The position numbers and the translations under genes are program-made. From Phycisphaerales bacterium (GTDB lineage Bacteria > Planctomycetota > Phycisphaerae > Phycisphaerales > UBA1924), in assembly GCA_905339235.1 (NCBI GenBank), contig CAJPFG010000001.1, forward strand, positions 1 through 64,000: DNA of 64,000 nucleotides. The letters are read 5' to 3'. Each line of letters starts with the position of its first letter. Position 1 is the first letter of the stretch. The notes under the pieces are model-generated. The model was not told the DNA's origin. It ran no database searches and was given only the letters and a program-made list of their open reading frames with translations. This document shows positions 23,603-33,440 of the stretch, in pieces.

Positions 23603-24573
23603 CTCGCCCTGGGTGGACGGACTTTCGGTGGTGGCGGTCTTTCTTTCGGTTCGAAAGGACCACCGTAAGCATTGCAGATTCTCGGGGGCTCGTCCGTCCC
23701 GTGCATCCTCTCCTGAACGTAAAGGCGAGGTTTTTTTATGTGCATCCCATTCCGGGGCGGTTGTTTGCGAGCATCGTTTCGACCGTTCAATCACAAACCG
23801 TGGGGCTCGGTTCGGCGGTAGCGACCCCGATCGGAATTGCCGCATGCATCGGCGCGGCACGGCTCTGGAACTTCGGGTCCGGGTTCGTTTGGGCGCTTGC
23901 GATGATCGCCGTGGGGGTGCTCGCATACGCGGTGGTTTGGGGACTGCTGCGCCCGTGGGCCATCGTTCGTTATCCGAAGGTGCATGTGCGGATCCTGCTG
24001 GCAGCCGAGTATTGCCCTTGGTGCACGCGCAGCCTTGCCGGGCTTTCGGTAGACGCGTCCGGGTCGCGCACATGTGATTCATGCGGCGGGACATGGAAGG
24101 GACGAATCGGCGGCTTCCGAGGGCACGTCGCAGGGGTCACATCGATCGGAATCGCCCTCATCACCGGGCTGACGGGGGTGCTACCAGCGAGCATGCTGTT
24201 GATGGCAAGGTCGGCCGCGTGGGCCTGGGGCGCCACCGGATTCGTGGCGGTGAGCCTCGGGGTTGCTGCATACCTGTGGGCCAGGTTCCGGGAAGTGCGG
24301 CCATGGATTCTGGCCGCGCCTTTCGTGGGATGGGCGGCATTCGGCGTGTGGCGCATGCGAGGGCCGGGTACAGATGGACTCGAAGTGGTGGTGGCGAGTC
24401 TCCTTCAAGGGTGCGCGGTCTGGGTGGGCGCCCGCCTGGGAGGCCAGCCTCGAGCCTCCGACCATCGTGAGGGTGTAGGCACCTCGTGCGCCGGATGTGG
24501 CTATGACCTTCGTCGCTTCCCATCGAGCATGACATGTCCCGAATGCGGAGCGCACTTGCGGGTGAACGAGTAG
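23599..24573 (+). CDS. Multi-TM zinc-ribbon membrane protein inserted between thiS and thiG
   Basis: A hypothetical 324-residue protein. It has two N-terminal helices (about residues 70-115), a ribbon (CPWC, then CDSC 20 residues later), three or four more helices ([71 protein letters not shown]), and a second C-terminal ribbon, [11 protein letters not shown] and CPEC. That last motif (CGYDLRG/R) is widespread in planctomycete membrane proteins. Start ATG 23599 overlaps thiS by four bases, so it is translated from the thiamine transcript; whether it has a role in thiazole synthesis is unclear. Confidence 0.72.
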   Translation: MTRPGWTDFRWWRSFFRFERTTVSIADSRGLVRPVHPLLNVKARFFYVHPIPGRLFASIVSTVQSQTVGLGSAVATPIGIAACIGAARLWNFGSGFVWALAMIAVGVLAYAVVWGLLRPWAIVRYPKVHVRILLAAEYCPWCTRSLAGLSVDASGSRTCDSCGGTWKGRIGGFRGHVAGVTSIGIALITGLTGVLPASMLLMARSAAWAWGATGFVAVSLGVAAYLWARFREVRPWILAAPFVGWAAFGVWRMRGPGTDGLEVVVASLLQGCAVWVGARLGGQPRASDHREGVGTSCAGCGYDLRRFPSSMTCPECGAHLRVNE

Positions 24574-24590
24574 CCGCGAAGAAGGTCCTT

Positions 24591-25460
24591 GTGTCCTTCG
24601 TCCTAGAGTTGCACGTGAACAAGGCTGCGGAAGAATACGGCGTAGAGTGCTTTTCGGTTGCGGGCCGGACGTTTGCCAGCCGTCTCCTCGTCGGCACCGG
24701 CAAGTACAAGTCGATGGATCTGATGAAGGACGCCCTCGGCGCCAGCGGGTGCGAGGTGGTGACGGTGGCGGTCCGCCGTGAACGGCTGTTCAACGCCGAG
24801 GGCAAGAGCCTGCTGGAGTACGTGGATACCTCGCGGTACACGATCCTGCCGAACACGGCCGGGTGCTTCACTGCCGAGGATGCGATCCGCGTGGCGATGT
24901 TGGGGCGGGACATTCTGGAGCAACTTGGGAATCCGGGCGCATCGTGGGTGAAGTTGGAAGTGCTCGGCGATACCAAGACGCTGCTGCCGGACCCGGTGGG
25001 GACGATCGAGGCGACGAGGGCGCTGGTGAAGGAGGGATTTCGGGTGCTGGCGTATACGAGCGATGACCCGATCACGGCCGCGCGTATCAAGGATGCGGGC
25101 GCGGCGAGCGTGATGCCGGCAGGCTCGCCGATCGGGTCGGGGCAGGGCGTGCTGAACCGGAACAACATCGTGCTGTGCCTGGAACGGCTGAAGCAGGGCG
25201 ACGCGTCGTACCCGGTGATTGTGGATGCGGGGGTGGGGAGTGCGAGCGACGTGTCGATCGCGATGGAACTTGGAGCGGACGGCGTGCTCCTGAATACGGC
25301 GGTAGCGCACGCGAAGGACCCGGTGATGATGGCGCACGCCATGCGGCACGCTTGGATCGCGGGGCGGCGGAGTTACCTCGCAGGGCGGATACCGCGGAAG
25401 TTGTACGCCACCGCCAGCAGCCCGTGGGAGGGGACGATTTCGTACATTCCGGGCGAGTGA
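24591..25460 (+). CDS. thiG: Thiazole synthase
   Basis: Builds the thiazole phosphate of thiamine from deoxyxylulose phosphate, ThiS thiocarboxylate and dehydroglycine. Motifs: [27 protein letters not shown], the Schiff-base lysine in [48 protein letters not shown] and [14 protein letters not shown]. The length is 281-289 residues. GTG 24591 is chosen because AGAAGG lies 8 bases upstream; GTG 24615 (beginning VNKAAEEYG) is an alternative. It belongs to the thiS operon. A C-terminal extension ([20 protein letters not shown]) is typical. Confidence 0.94.
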   Translation: MSFVLELHVNKAAEEYGVECFSVAGRTFASRLLVGTGKYKSMDLMKDALGASGCEVVTVAVRRERLFNAEGKSLLEYVDTSRYTILPNTAGCFTAEDAIRVAMLGRDILEQLGNPGASWVKLEVLGDTKTLLPDPVGTIEATRALVKEGFRVLAYTSDDPITAARIKDAGAASVMPAGSPIGSGQGVLNRNNIVLCLERLKQGDASYPVIVDAGVGSASDVSIAMELGADGVLLNTAVAHAKDPVMMAHAMRHAWIAGRRSYLAGRIPRKLYATASSPWEGTISYIPGE

Positions 25461-25545
25461 CGGGCGTGTGGAACGTGTTTGGGCATGGGGAGTCTAAGGA
25501 TTGGGAAGATGGCCAGTTCAGGGCGCGGGCCCATTGGAGCGACGA

Positions 25546-27006
25546 ATGAACCGTGCGAAGATCGTTCGGACCGTGGCGGTGTTCATGGCCCTCGCGGGAA
25601 TCGCCGGCGCGACGTTGGCGCAGGACAGCACGCCCGTCAAGCCGGGCGGTCGGCCGGTGAAGCAGACGCCACCGCCCAAGCCGCCGCCCGCGGCCCCGGA
25701 GCAGGCCCCCGCGCCGGCCGAGGAATTCCCGAAGAAGGATCGCCCGGCGCCGGAGGTGGGGCCGTACATCACGCAGAGCAACCCGCGCGATCTGGTGCTC
25801 ACGGTGCACATCTCTCTGAACTCCGAATCGCCCACCGACCGCACGTCCTACCGCGACCCGTTCACGGGTCAGACGGTGGACATGCCCAACGTGCGGCCGT
25901 TCGAGTTTCAGACGCTGGCAATGGTCTTCCCGATGTTGCCGTCCACCGCGTCGAGCGATCCGTATCCGAAGGAGTACAAGGGAAAACTCACCATCAACGA
26001 CGTGCTCGCTTCTGATGAGGCGAAGATCATGACTGGCTACCCCGGCGGGGTGAAACTCGCGCGGTTTGATTCCAACGACAAATCGCAGGCGACCAGGTGC
26101 CGGCAGGTTGAACTGCTTCTGGAAGTGCCGGCGCGGTGCTACCGGTTGAAGTTCGACGAGAGCGCGGCGCTCAAGGTGCCGTGGCCGCAGGGGCCCTGGC
26201 CCAAGGAAGCGGCGTCGATTCTTACGCCGCAGTTGTACGTGGAGACGGGCGTGGACGGCGAGGGGCACGTCCGGCCGTACGAGGACAAACTGGTCAGCGA
26301 GACGCTGCAGCGGTGGCTTGGTGACGAGGGGATTAGCGACCCCAAGCGGGTGAACCCGGCCGCGTTGGCGAAGATTCTGACAGGCAAGGTGTGGGGCTCG
26401 ATCCAGATCGATCGCGAGGGCCTGTCGCTGAAGCGGACGGGGGAGTTGTCGGGGGTGGTGATTCAGCCGCCGGAATGGACGCTCCAGAACGGCAAGGGCG
26501 CCCCGCACGACGCGGTGGTGCTGCTGGCGACGATGCTGCGGAAGGTCGGGCTGCCCACGCGGGTGATGGCGGGCTGGGATGTGGGCAAGGGCGACGGCAA
26601 GTTCCTGAAGAAGGGTGACAAGCAGAACAAGTTGCGGACGTGGGTGGAGTTCTGCCTGTATGACGAAGAGGCGAACACGATCAACTGGGTGCCCATCGAC
26701 ATCGTGAAACTGCGGCAGTCCACGAGCAGGCCGCCCGCGGTGACGCAGAACTGGCGGTTCTTCGGCGCCAACGACGAGTTTGACTCGGTGGTGCCGTTCG
26801 CGATGCACTTCCACCCGCCGACGGACGTGGTGAGTTATGGGTGGCCGGGGTTCTGGGGCTGGTTCGTGACCCCCAAGCCACCGGAGGCGGCGGAACAGTC
26901 GATTCGGTTCACGGCGACGACGATGTCGGTGCGGGGCGGCCAGCCGCCGCGGGACCCGAAGAAGAAGGACGACGAGGCGCGGCCGCCGGCGAGGCGAGGG
27001 TATTGA
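25546..27006 (+). CDS. Secreted transglutaminase-fold protein lacking catalytic residues
   Basis: A 486-residue protein with a signal peptide (MNRAKIVRTVAVFMALAGIA) followed by a proline-rich linker (residues 28-60). Residues about 315-400 match the transglutaminase-like core: APHDAVVLLATMLRKVGLPT, RTWVEFCLYDEE and NWVPIDIVKL. In active members the first segment has Cys (xGxCxD) and the second HAW; here Cys is replaced by Pro and His by the Arg-Thr of RTW, while the Asp in PID remains. It is therefore probably a binding or scaffolding pseudoenzyme. A long N-terminal region (LTVHISLNSESPTDRTSYRD) is unrecognised. The C-terminus is charged (KKKDDEARPPARRGY). Confidence 0.75.
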   Translation: MNRAKIVRTVAVFMALAGIAGATLAQDSTPVKPGGRPVKQTPPPKPPPAAPEQAPAPAEEFPKKDRPAPEVGPYITQSNPRDLVLTVHISLNSESPTDRTSYRDPFTGQTVDMPNVRPFEFQTLAMVFPMLPSTASSDPYPKEYKGKLTINDVLASDEAKIMTGYPGGVKLARFDSNDKSQATRCRQVELLLEVPARCYRLKFDESAALKVPWPQGPWPKEAASILTPQLYVETGVDGEGHVRPYEDKLVSETLQRWLGDEGISDPKRVNPAALAKILTGKVWGSIQIDREGLSLKRTGELSGVVIQPPEWTLQNGKGAPHDAVVLLATMLRKVGLPTRVMAGWDVGKGDGKFLKKGDKQNKLRTWVEFCLYDEEANTINWVPIDIVKLRQSTSRPPAVTQNWRFFGANDEFDSVVPFAMHFHPPTDVVSYGWPGFWGWFVTPKPPEAAEQSIRFTATTMSVRGGQPPRDPKKKDDEARPPARRGY

Positions 27007-27056
27007 GAGCGACAAAGGGATAGAGCGATGCAGCGCTGCGGGTGCCGGCCGCGCCT

Positions 27057-27857
27057 TCAGGGGAGGAAGGTGTAGTCTGGCGTGGTGTTGACGATGCCGC
27101 GGGGGACGGTTACGCGGGTTCGTGCGTGCATGTCGAGGAAGAGCATGGACGCTTCGATCTTGGACTTGTGGAACCAGAGCATGCCGCGGTCGCCGTCCTG
27201 CTGGTAGTTGTAGATGGTGTGCGTGGCGATCATCCAGGTGCGTGCCGGGTTGACGACCGGGGGTATTCGCCCGCCGCCCAGGGGCACGAGCGTGGCCTGG
27301 TCTTCGCCGGCGAGTGAGTGATCATTGAGCGTGTACGAGCAGCCGATGAAGTCGTACATCGAGACGCAGCGCTCGAAGCCGGGGATGGGAACGCCGGTGT
27401 CCTGCGAGCCCTTGTCGCAGGGCGAGCGGAACCAGGGAAGTTCGATGGTTCCGGGTTCCTTGTCGTCGGGGTACGCGGCGTCGGAAAGGTACTTGTTGAG
27501 CGGTCGCTGGGCGGCGCCGATGGTGTTGATGCCGTAGAAGGGCAGGACACCTTTCTTGCCGGCGAAGAGCGCGCCGATGACGGCGTCGCCGCCGCCGGGG
27601 AGCGAGCCGAGCATCTGGGGAAGGCGGTCCGGGAAGTCGTTGAGGTAGGCCGTGACGCCGATTCCCATCTGCTGAAGGCGCGAGCCGCAGACGGTGGCGC
27701 GGGCGTTGAGACGGGCCTGGCCCAGGGCCGGGAGGAGCAGCCCGATGAGGAGCCCGATGATCGCGATGACCACGAGGAGTTCGATGAGCGTGAACGCACC
27801 GGAGGATGCCGGGCGAGCGGCTGGAGCGGAGTCGGTCGCATGGACGGGGCTTGGCAT
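27057..27857 (-). CDS. Prepilin-like protein with type IV N-terminal methylation signal
   Basis: A 266-residue protein. The N-terminal motif [17 protein letters not shown] (residues 19-35) followed by [14 protein letters not shown] is the class of pseudopilins common in planctomycetes (DUF1559-like). The F-T-x-I-E site should be cleaved and methylated by a prepilin peptidase such as the one at 38580-39938. The C-terminal region contains [17 protein letters not shown] and [20 protein letters not shown] and is probably exposed. ATG 27857 is the nearest start to the signal; a short leader precedes it. It follows the two adenylate kinases with a 44-base gap. Confidence 0.85.
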   Translation of the reverse strand: MPSPVHATDSAPAARPASSGAFTLIELLVVIAIIGLLIGLLLPALGQARLNARATVCGSRLQQMGIGVTAYLNDFPDRLPQMLGSLPGGGDAVIGALFAGKKGVLPFYGINTIGAAQRPLNKYLSDAAYPDDKEPGTIELPWFRSPCDKGSQDTGVPIPGFERCVSMYDFIGCSYTLNDHSLAGEDQATLVPLGGGRIPPVVNPARTWMIATHTIYNYQQDGDRGMLWFHKSKIEASMLFLDMHARTRVTVPRGIVNTTPDYTFLP

Positions 27858-27901
27858 CGGGGTGGCGGGGAGTGTATTCGGGCGGAAGATCGGGGCGGGG
27901 T

Positions 27902-28525
27902 TCAGGTTCCGCCGAGGGGGTTCTTGAAGTGGCCGTTCTGGATCGGCACGACCGCGTCCAGAATGTGGGAGAGAACCTGCGCGGGGGCGCCCATGGCGTC
28001 CACCTCGGTGATCAGGTCGGGGTCGTAGCACTCGAGCACCGGGCGAGTCTCGGCCTCGTAGACCTCGAAACGGCGGCGGATGACTTCGTCCTTGGCGTCG
28101 TCGGCGCGGTTCTGCTTGAGGGCCCGTTTCTTCATCCGCTCGAAGAGGGCCTCGCGGTCGCGGCAGACGAGGTTGATGATCTTGAGGACGCTGATGTACT
28201 TGTAGAGGAGTTTGGCCTGCTTGGGATTGCGGGGCAAGCCGTCGAGGACGAGCAAGTCCTGATCGGGCTTGAACAGGCCGATGATGGTGTTGGCGTAGGT
28301 GTGCTGGGACCAGATCTTGATGGTGACGTCGTCGGGGACGAGTTCGCCGCGGGAGGAGTATTGGTAGAAGATGCGCCCGATGTCCGAGTTCATGTCGAGA
28401 GAGCGGAAGATGGAGCCGGTGGAGGAATGGAAGAACCCGGGGATTCGAGCGAGGATCTCGCCTTGGGTTCCTTTTCCAACGCCGGGCGGGCCGAAGAGCA
28501 GGACTGTCTGATAGTGGCCGGACAT
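27902..28525 (-). CDS. adk: Adenylate kinase-like nucleoside monophosphate kinase, copy 2
   Basis: A 207-residue protein. Walker [10 protein letters not shown] (residues 12-20), the NMP-binding region with [11 protein letters not shown] and LVPDDV, the adenine loop [11 protein letters not shown] and the short LID ([20 protein letters not shown]). The PRT of adenylate kinase is replaced by PRN. It is short-LID, without a zinc site. The likely reaction is AMP + ATP to 2 ADP, but specificity for another NMP cannot be excluded. About half identical by eye to the upstream neighbour, so the pair is a tandem duplication. Both lie on the minus strand with the prepilin-like gene downstream. Confidence 0.85.
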   Translation of the reverse strand: MSGHYQTVLLFGPPGVGKGTQGEILARIPGFFHSSTGSIFRSLDMNSDIGRIFYQYSSRGELVPDDVTIKIWSQHTYANTIIGLFKPDQDLLVLDGLPRNPKQAKLLYKYISVLKIINLVCRDREALFERMKKRALKQNRADDAKDEVIRRRFEVYEAETRPVLECYDPDLITEVDAMGAPAQVLSHILDAVVPIQNGHFKNPLGGT

Positions 28526-28612
28526 TCGGGCGGTAGTGTACCGGCGGGTGGCCGCGGCGGGAATCCCGAAATGTTGTGTCGAGGATTCGTGGACCGAGGT
28601 GGACCGGAGTGC

Positions 28613-29326
28613 CTACCGCTTCGCCGCGGCGGGCCTGCGGGCGGGCTTGGCGCGGCGGGGGGTATGGGCGTTTCGGACGCCGTTGGACTCGGCGGGGGCG
28701 ATTCTCTCGCCGGTGATGGGGTTGTTGAAGTGCGACTCCTGGATCGGCACGACGCACTCAAGGATGTGCTGGAGGACGCGGGCGGGCGAGCCTGTGGCGT
28801 TGACCTCGCGGACTTTGTTCGACGGGAAGTAGTCGAGAACCGGGAAGGTTTCCTTCTCGTAGACCTCCCAGCGCTTGCGGATGACGTCTTCCTTGGCATC
28901 GTCGATGCGGTTTTCCTTGAGGGCGCGGCGGCGGAGGCGCTGGATCATTTCCTCTTTGTTGGGGCAGACGAGGTGGATGATCTGGAGGACGTTGATGTGT
29001 TTCTCGAGGAGTTTGGCTTGGTTGACGTTTCGGGGGATTCCGTCGAGGACGAGGAGGTCGGCGCGGGGCTTGTAGTCGGAGAGCACGGTTCGGGCGTGCA
29101 TGTTCTGGTGCCACATTTTGACGGTGACGTCGTCGGGAACAAGGAGGCCTTTGGAAGAGTACTGCATGAAGGTGCGGCCGAGGTCGGAGGACATGTCGAG
29201 GGTTCGGAAGACCTCACCGCAGGAAAGGTGGTAGAAGCCGGGAATCTGGCCGAGGATTTTGCCCTGCGTGCCTTTGCCGGCGCCGGGAGCGCCGAAGAGA
29301 AGGATGGTCTGAAAGCGGGTGGGCAT
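28613..29326 (-). CDS. adk: Adenylate kinase-like nucleoside monophosphate kinase, copy 1
   Basis: A 237-residue protein. Walker [43 protein letters not shown] and [20 protein letters not shown] are in the same order as in the downstream paralog. It has an extra C-terminal tail of about 30 basic residues ([20 protein letters not shown]). The gap to the second copy is 87 bases. An essential housekeeping adenylate kinase could be either one; the altered DG-PRN motif in both suggests that they belong to a planctomycete branch. Confidence 0.85.
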   Translation of the reverse strand: MPTRFQTILLFGAPGAGKGTQGKILGQIPGFYHLSCGEVFRTLDMSSDLGRTFMQYSSKGLLVPDDVTVKMWHQNMHARTVLSDYKPRADLLVLDGIPRNVNQAKLLEKHINVLQIIHLVCPNKEEMIQRLRRRALKENRIDDAKEDVIRKRWEVYEKETFPVLDYFPSNKVREVNATGSPARVLQHILECVVPIQESHFNNPITGERIAPAESNGVRNAHTPRRAKPARRPAAAKR

Positions 29327-29414
29327 GAGGGGGCTCCGGTCGTCAGGTACGAGGGTAGGAGCGGGGCGAAGGGTGTTGGGGGCTTGAGAGCGCGGAGTCG
29401 GTGGAAAGACCGGG

Positions 29415-29717
29415 TCACGCGGCCTTGCGCTGCGGGGGCTGCGTGGGCGGATGGGAGGCGGTCCGCGGCTGGGAGGTGGCCCGTTCGGCGAGTCGCTGGA
29501 GGCGTTCGAGTTGCTCCTTGCGGAGGAGACTCACGCGGAGACGCAGATCGTGCAAGTAGGTGTCGTTGCGGACGCCGGTGGCGAGGCTGTGGAGGATGGC
29601 GAGCACGGCGATTCCCAGGATGACCGCGAGCACAACCACGACCTGGCCCGAGAAGGCTCCCATGACAGAAAGGATCGGGCGGCGAAACCGGGACCTTGAA
29701 AGCCTGTAGAATCCCAT
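29415..29717 (-). CDS. Small membrane protein with coiled-coil tail
   Basis: A 100-residue hypothetical protein. One membrane helix (GQVVVVLAVILGIAVLAIL) is followed by a helical charged region with heptad spacing (LHDLRLRVSLLRKEQLERLQRLAERA), a likely coiled coil, and a basic tail. It could be a division- or secretion-type anchor, but no family is recognised. ATG 29717 begins only 16 bases from the probable plus-strand start of the next gene, so the two divergent genes share or overlap their promoters. Confidence 0.6.
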   Translation of the reverse strand: MGFYRLSRSRFRRPILSVMGAFSGQVVVVLAVILGIAVLAILHSLATGVRNDTYLHDLRLRVSLLRKEQLERLQRLAERATSQPRTASHPPTQPPQRKAA

Positions 29718-29733
29718 TGTGAGGACTACGTCC

Positions 29734-32274
29734 GTGAAACATGCTCGTGGGGGGGTCGGGAAGTGGGTTTTGGCCCTGTGGCTGGCGGGGGCGGCGTGGG
29801 TGCTAGGCCCGGCGGCGTCGTTCGCGCAGGTCGCGCCGCCCGCGTCTTCGCCGGGGTTATCGGGTGGGGAGGTCAGCGTCGAACTGGACAGGTTCGGCGT
29901 GGGGGGCGTTGCGCGCCGGGGGGATTGGGCGGGGATACGGCTGCGGCTGAAGGACAACGGGAGCAAGCAGCGCCAGGTGCTGGTGCGTATCTCGAGCGTC
30001 GATCCGGACGGGGACTATCCGACGTACGAACTCGGGCGGACGCTGAATCCGGGGGTCGAGCAACTGGAGTGGGTGTATCTGCGGCTGCCGTTCCGGTTTT
30101 CCGGCGGCGATTCGCTGACGGTGTCGGTGTACGAGGCCGAGGAAGATTCGCAGGCGGGCGGGTTTCGCGCCGGCCGGCTGCTATCGCGGGTGGCGCTGCA
30201 ACCCAACGCGTCGGCGGTGCTCAAGCCGACGCAGAGCATCATCGGGATGATGGGCGGGCGGTCGCTGGGGCTGCTGAAGTACACGGGCGGGGCGACGCGC
30301 ACGAACGAGGACTTTCATCCGCTCGGGCACGAGTGCGCGGAGTTGGCCAACGGGATCAAGCCCGCGGAACTTCCGGATCGGTGGATGGGGCTGGCCCCGA
30401 TGGAGGTGCTGGTCTGGGGCGAAGGCGATCCGGTCGATCTGCGCGGCGATCGAGCCGCCGCGGTGCGCGACTGGGTCGAACGGGGCGGGCATCTGGTGAT
30501 CATCCTGCCGCAGGTCGGACAGACGTGGACGAATCCGCAGAGCAACGAACTTCACGAGATCATGCCGCTGGTGGCGGTGCAGCGCAACGAGAACGTTGAC
30601 TTGGCGCCGTATCGGCCGCTGATCGACGCGACGATCCGCAAGTCGGGGCCGCCGTTTCCCAAGTCGGGAGTGGTGCACACGTTTCGCAAACTCGCGGAGG
30701 TCAAGCCGAGCGAGGCGATGGAGATCCTCAATGGGCCCGACGGGCGGTGCGTGGTGGCGCGGCGACTGGTCGGCGCGGGAGCGGTGACGCTGGTGGGGTT
30801 GGACCTGAACCAGACGGCACTCTCGCAGGGAGACCTGATCGATACCGAGGTGTTCTGGCATCGGGTGCTGGGACGGCGGGGCAAGTTGACCGAGACGGAG
30901 ACGAGCGGACGCGGCCCGGCGATCGCGTTCGGCAACCGGCAGCCTTGGCCTTATGACGATGACATCGCCAAGGTGACGTCACTGACCGGTCAGGCGGCGG
31001 TGGGCGTTCTGGCGGGGCTGGTGATGTTTGTGGCGTACTGGCTGATCGCGGGGCCGCTGGGGTACGCGGCGTTGAAGGCCCGCGGTCAGCAGCGGCATGC
31101 GTGGGTGGGCTTTCTGGCGGTGACCTTGGTGTTCACGGGCGTGGCGTGGGGCGGAGCGTCGCTGCTGAGACCCGGCAGGGTGCATGCGAAACACCTGACA
31201 TTTGTGGATCATGTGTACGGCCAGCCGTTGCAGCGTGCGCGGATGTGGGCGAGCGTGCTGATCCCTTGGTACGGGGCGGCGAAACTGTCGGTGCAGGGGT
31301 CGGAAGGGCAGACCAGATCGCTGTCGGCGATCGTGGCGTGGGATGCGCCGCAGGACGAGAATCCGTGGTCGGGTTTCCCGGATTCGCGGGCGTACATCAT
31401 CGATGCGCGCCGGCCGGACACGATGACGGTGCCTTCACGGTCCACGTCGAAGCGGATCCAGGCGGACTGGGCGGGCGGCCCGACGTGGGAGATGCCCCGC
31501 CCGACGGGACCGGACGGGACCGGCACGGGCGAGTTGACGCTGAACCCGGACTGGGTTCCGGGGTCGTCCGAACCGCTGCTCAAGGGTCATCTGATCCACG
31601 GTCTGCCGGCGAAACTGGAAGACGTGACGTTGATCGTCGTAAGGCAACAAGTGAATCTTCGCCGGCCCAGAGAGGGAACGGGCGCGCTGGATGGAGGCCT
31701 GCTGGTTGTGGCGCACGCGTTCTCGCTGGCGGAGTGGGTTCCCGGCCCGGAGGGCCTGCTGGACCTGGGAATCAAGACCATGGGCGGCAGCGCGGCCGAC
31801 CGGGGCTCCACCCTCGCGAGTTGGCTGAACGGGCTGCGTCCGTCGTTGGCCGGGAACTTTTACCAGGGCATGCCCACGCCGCCGCAGGACTTGGCTCGGA
31901 TGCCGGAACGGTTGACGGCGCTGGCGCTGTTCCCGCTGTTGCCGCCGCCGGAACTGGACAACAACTCCGGGAATGGGGAGTACATCGCCCAGAGGCGGGC
32001 GACGCACGGGTGGGACCTGGGTCGCTGGTTTACGCAGCCGTGCGTGATCATCATCGGGCAGGTGCACGGGCGAGAGCCCGGGGTCGAATCACCGGTGCCG
32101 CTGTTGCTGGACGGCGAGCGGATTCCGACGCAGGGGCGGACGGTGGTGCGGTGGGTGTATCCTCTGCCCACGCTACCGCCGCGGTTCCCGGCGGAAGAAG
32201 AAACGAGCGATCCGGCGACGACGCCCGATCCGGGTGCGGTTCCGGCGGGCGATGGTGGGGATGGGGGTGGTTGA
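29734..32274 (+). CDS. Large membrane protein with GATase-like domain, partner of the ABC ATPase
   Basis: A protein of about 846 residues. A signal-peptide-like start (MKHARGGVGKWVLALWLAGA) precedes beta-rich domains; GMMGGRSLGLLKYTGGATRT and RDWVERGGHLVIILPQVGQT recall class I glutamine-amidotransferase-like domains of planctomycete membrane proteins, without the catalytic Cys. Two membrane helices lie at about residues 425-445 and 460-480 (VGVLAGLVMFVAYWLIAGPL; WVGFLAVTLVFTGVAWGGAS), and about 370 residues follow them. GTG 29734 has GAGG about 10 bases upstream; GTG 29719 is also possible. The stop is 33 bases before the ABC ATPase gene, so the two are co-transcribed. No function is known. 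Confidence 0.72.
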   Translation: MKHARGGVGKWVLALWLAGAAWVLGPAASFAQVAPPASSPGLSGGEVSVELDRFGVGGVARRGDWAGIRLRLKDNGSKQRQVLVRISSVDPDGDYPTYELGRTLNPGVEQLEWVYLRLPFRFSGGDSLTVSVYEAEEDSQAGGFRAGRLLSRVALQPNASAVLKPTQSIIGMMGGRSLGLLKYTGGATRTNEDFHPLGHECAELANGIKPAELPDRWMGLAPMEVLVWGEGDPVDLRGDRAAAVRDWVERGGHLVIILPQVGQTWTNPQSNELHEIMPLVAVQRNENVDLAPYRPLIDATIRKSGPPFPKSGVVHTFRKLAEVKPSEAMEILNGPDGRCVVARRLVGAGAVTLVGLDLNQTALSQGDLIDTEVFWHRVLGRRGKLTETETSGRGPAIAFGNRQPWPYDDDIAKVTSLTGQAAVGVLAGLVMFVAYWLIAGPLGYAALKARGQQRHAWVGFLAVTLVFTGVAWGGASLLRPGRVHAKHLTFVDHVYGQPLQRARMWASVLIPWYGAAKLSVQGSEGQTRSLSAIVAWDAPQDENPWSGFPDSRAYIIDARRPDTMTVPSRSTSKRIQADWAGGPTWEMPRPTGPDGTGTGELTLNPDWVPGSSEPLLKGHLIHGLPAKLEDVTLIVVRQQVNLRRPREGTGALDGGLLVVAHAFSLAEWVPGPEGLLDLGIKTMGGSAADRGSTLASWLNGLRPSLAGNFYQGMPTPPQDLARMPERLTALALFPLLPPPELDNNSGNGEYIAQRRATHGWDLGRWFTQPCVIIIGQVHGREPGVESPVPLLLDGERIPTQGRTVVRWVYPLPTLPPRFPAEEETSDPATTPDPGAVPAGDGGDGGG

Positions 32275-32307
32275 GGCGGACCGGGCTGGACCAGTGGAGT
32301 TTTCGAC

Positions 32308-33276
32308 GTGCCGATGATCGAGACGATCAATCTGACCAAGCGCTACGGCGACCTTGTCGCGCTCAACAATCTCAACCTGACGATCAACGAGGGCGATTGC
32401 TTCGGCTTCATCGGCCCCAACGGGGCGGGAAAGACGACGACGATCAAGATCCTCGCGACGCTGCTCAAGCCGAGCAGCGGCCAGGCGAACATCGCCGGCC
32501 TGACGATCGGGTATCAGAACCGCCAGATCCGGCCGCTGATCGGATACGTGCCGGACTTCATGGGCGCGTACGAGGACATGGTGGTGACGGAGTACCTGGA
32601 GTTCTTCGCCGCGGCGTACGGGATTCACGGCCCGCAGCGCCGCAAGGTGGTGAACGACGTGCTTGAACTGACGGACCTGACGTACAAGGCGACGGCGGAA
32701 GTGAACTCGCTCTCCCGCGGCATGCAGCAGCGGCTGAGCGTGGCGAGGGTGCTGCTGCACGATCCGAAGGTGCTTCTCATGGACGAGCCGGCGAGCGGGC
32801 TGGACCCCCGGGCACGCATCGAGATGCGGGAGTTGCTCAAGGAACTGCGGCGGATGGGAAAGACCATCCTGATTTCGTCGCACATCCTGCCGGAACTGGC
32901 GGAACTGTGCAACGTGGTGGGGATTATCGAGCGGGGGCAGTTGCTGTTCAACGGGAGCGTCGAGGAGATCCTTCGGCGGGCGAAACTGGGGCACATCCTG
33001 CACGTGGGGGTGACGGACCGGGTCGAACAGGCCGCGCAGTTGCTGGCGAAGATCGCCGGGGTGAAGAAGGTCACGATCGCGCCCGACGACCCGACGACGG
33101 TGAACGGGAAGGGCGGGAAAGTGCTGCACATGCAGTTCGACGAGGCGTCGGGGCACCTGTTCAGCGACGTGCCCAACGTGCTGGTGAACAACGGATTCAG
33201 GATCACGAAGTTCACCGAGGAGCCGGTGAACCTGGAGACTGCGTTCATGCGGCTGACGAAGGGGCTGGTGCAGTAG
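32308..33276 (+). CDS. ABC transporter ATP-binding protein
   Basis: A 322-residue ATPase subunit of the ABC-2/CcmA type. Walker A FIGPNGAGKTTTIK at about residues 35-48, signature LSRGMQQRL near residue 135, Walker B VLLMDEPASGLDP near residue 158, and the H-loop in LISSHILPELAEL. Long C-terminal regions like this one (about 100 residues after the H-loop) occur in export ATPases. GTG 32308 is followed by an alternative ATG at 32314. No permease lies beside it; the preceding membrane protein has only two helices, so the real membrane partner is probably encoded elsewhere. Confidence 0.88.
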   Translation: MPMIETINLTKRYGDLVALNNLNLTINEGDCFGFIGPNGAGKTTTIKILATLLKPSSGQANIAGLTIGYQNRQIRPLIGYVPDFMGAYEDMVVTEYLEFFAAAYGIHGPQRRKVVNDVLELTDLTYKATAEVNSLSRGMQQRLSVARVLLHDPKVLLMDEPASGLDPRARIEMRELLKELRRMGKTILISSHILPELAELCNVVGIIERGQLLFNGSVEEILRRAKLGHILHVGVTDRVEQAAQLLAKIAGVKKVTIAPDDPTTVNGKGGKVLHMQFDEASGHLFSDVPNVLVNNGFRITKFTEEPVNLETAFMRLTKGLVQ

Positions 33277-33440
33277 CGGCGCGGCTCCGCCTGGACAACA
33301 GGTTGACAAAGCCGTGTGGTGTTTGTACGCGCGGGCGGGAGAGAGGGATAGCGGAAAGGGGCTGGGCGCCGACCTATTTCGGCGGAGCGGCCCGGCGCGT
33401 ACATCCTTACACTGTGGGCTCACTCAATCGGAGAAACGAC

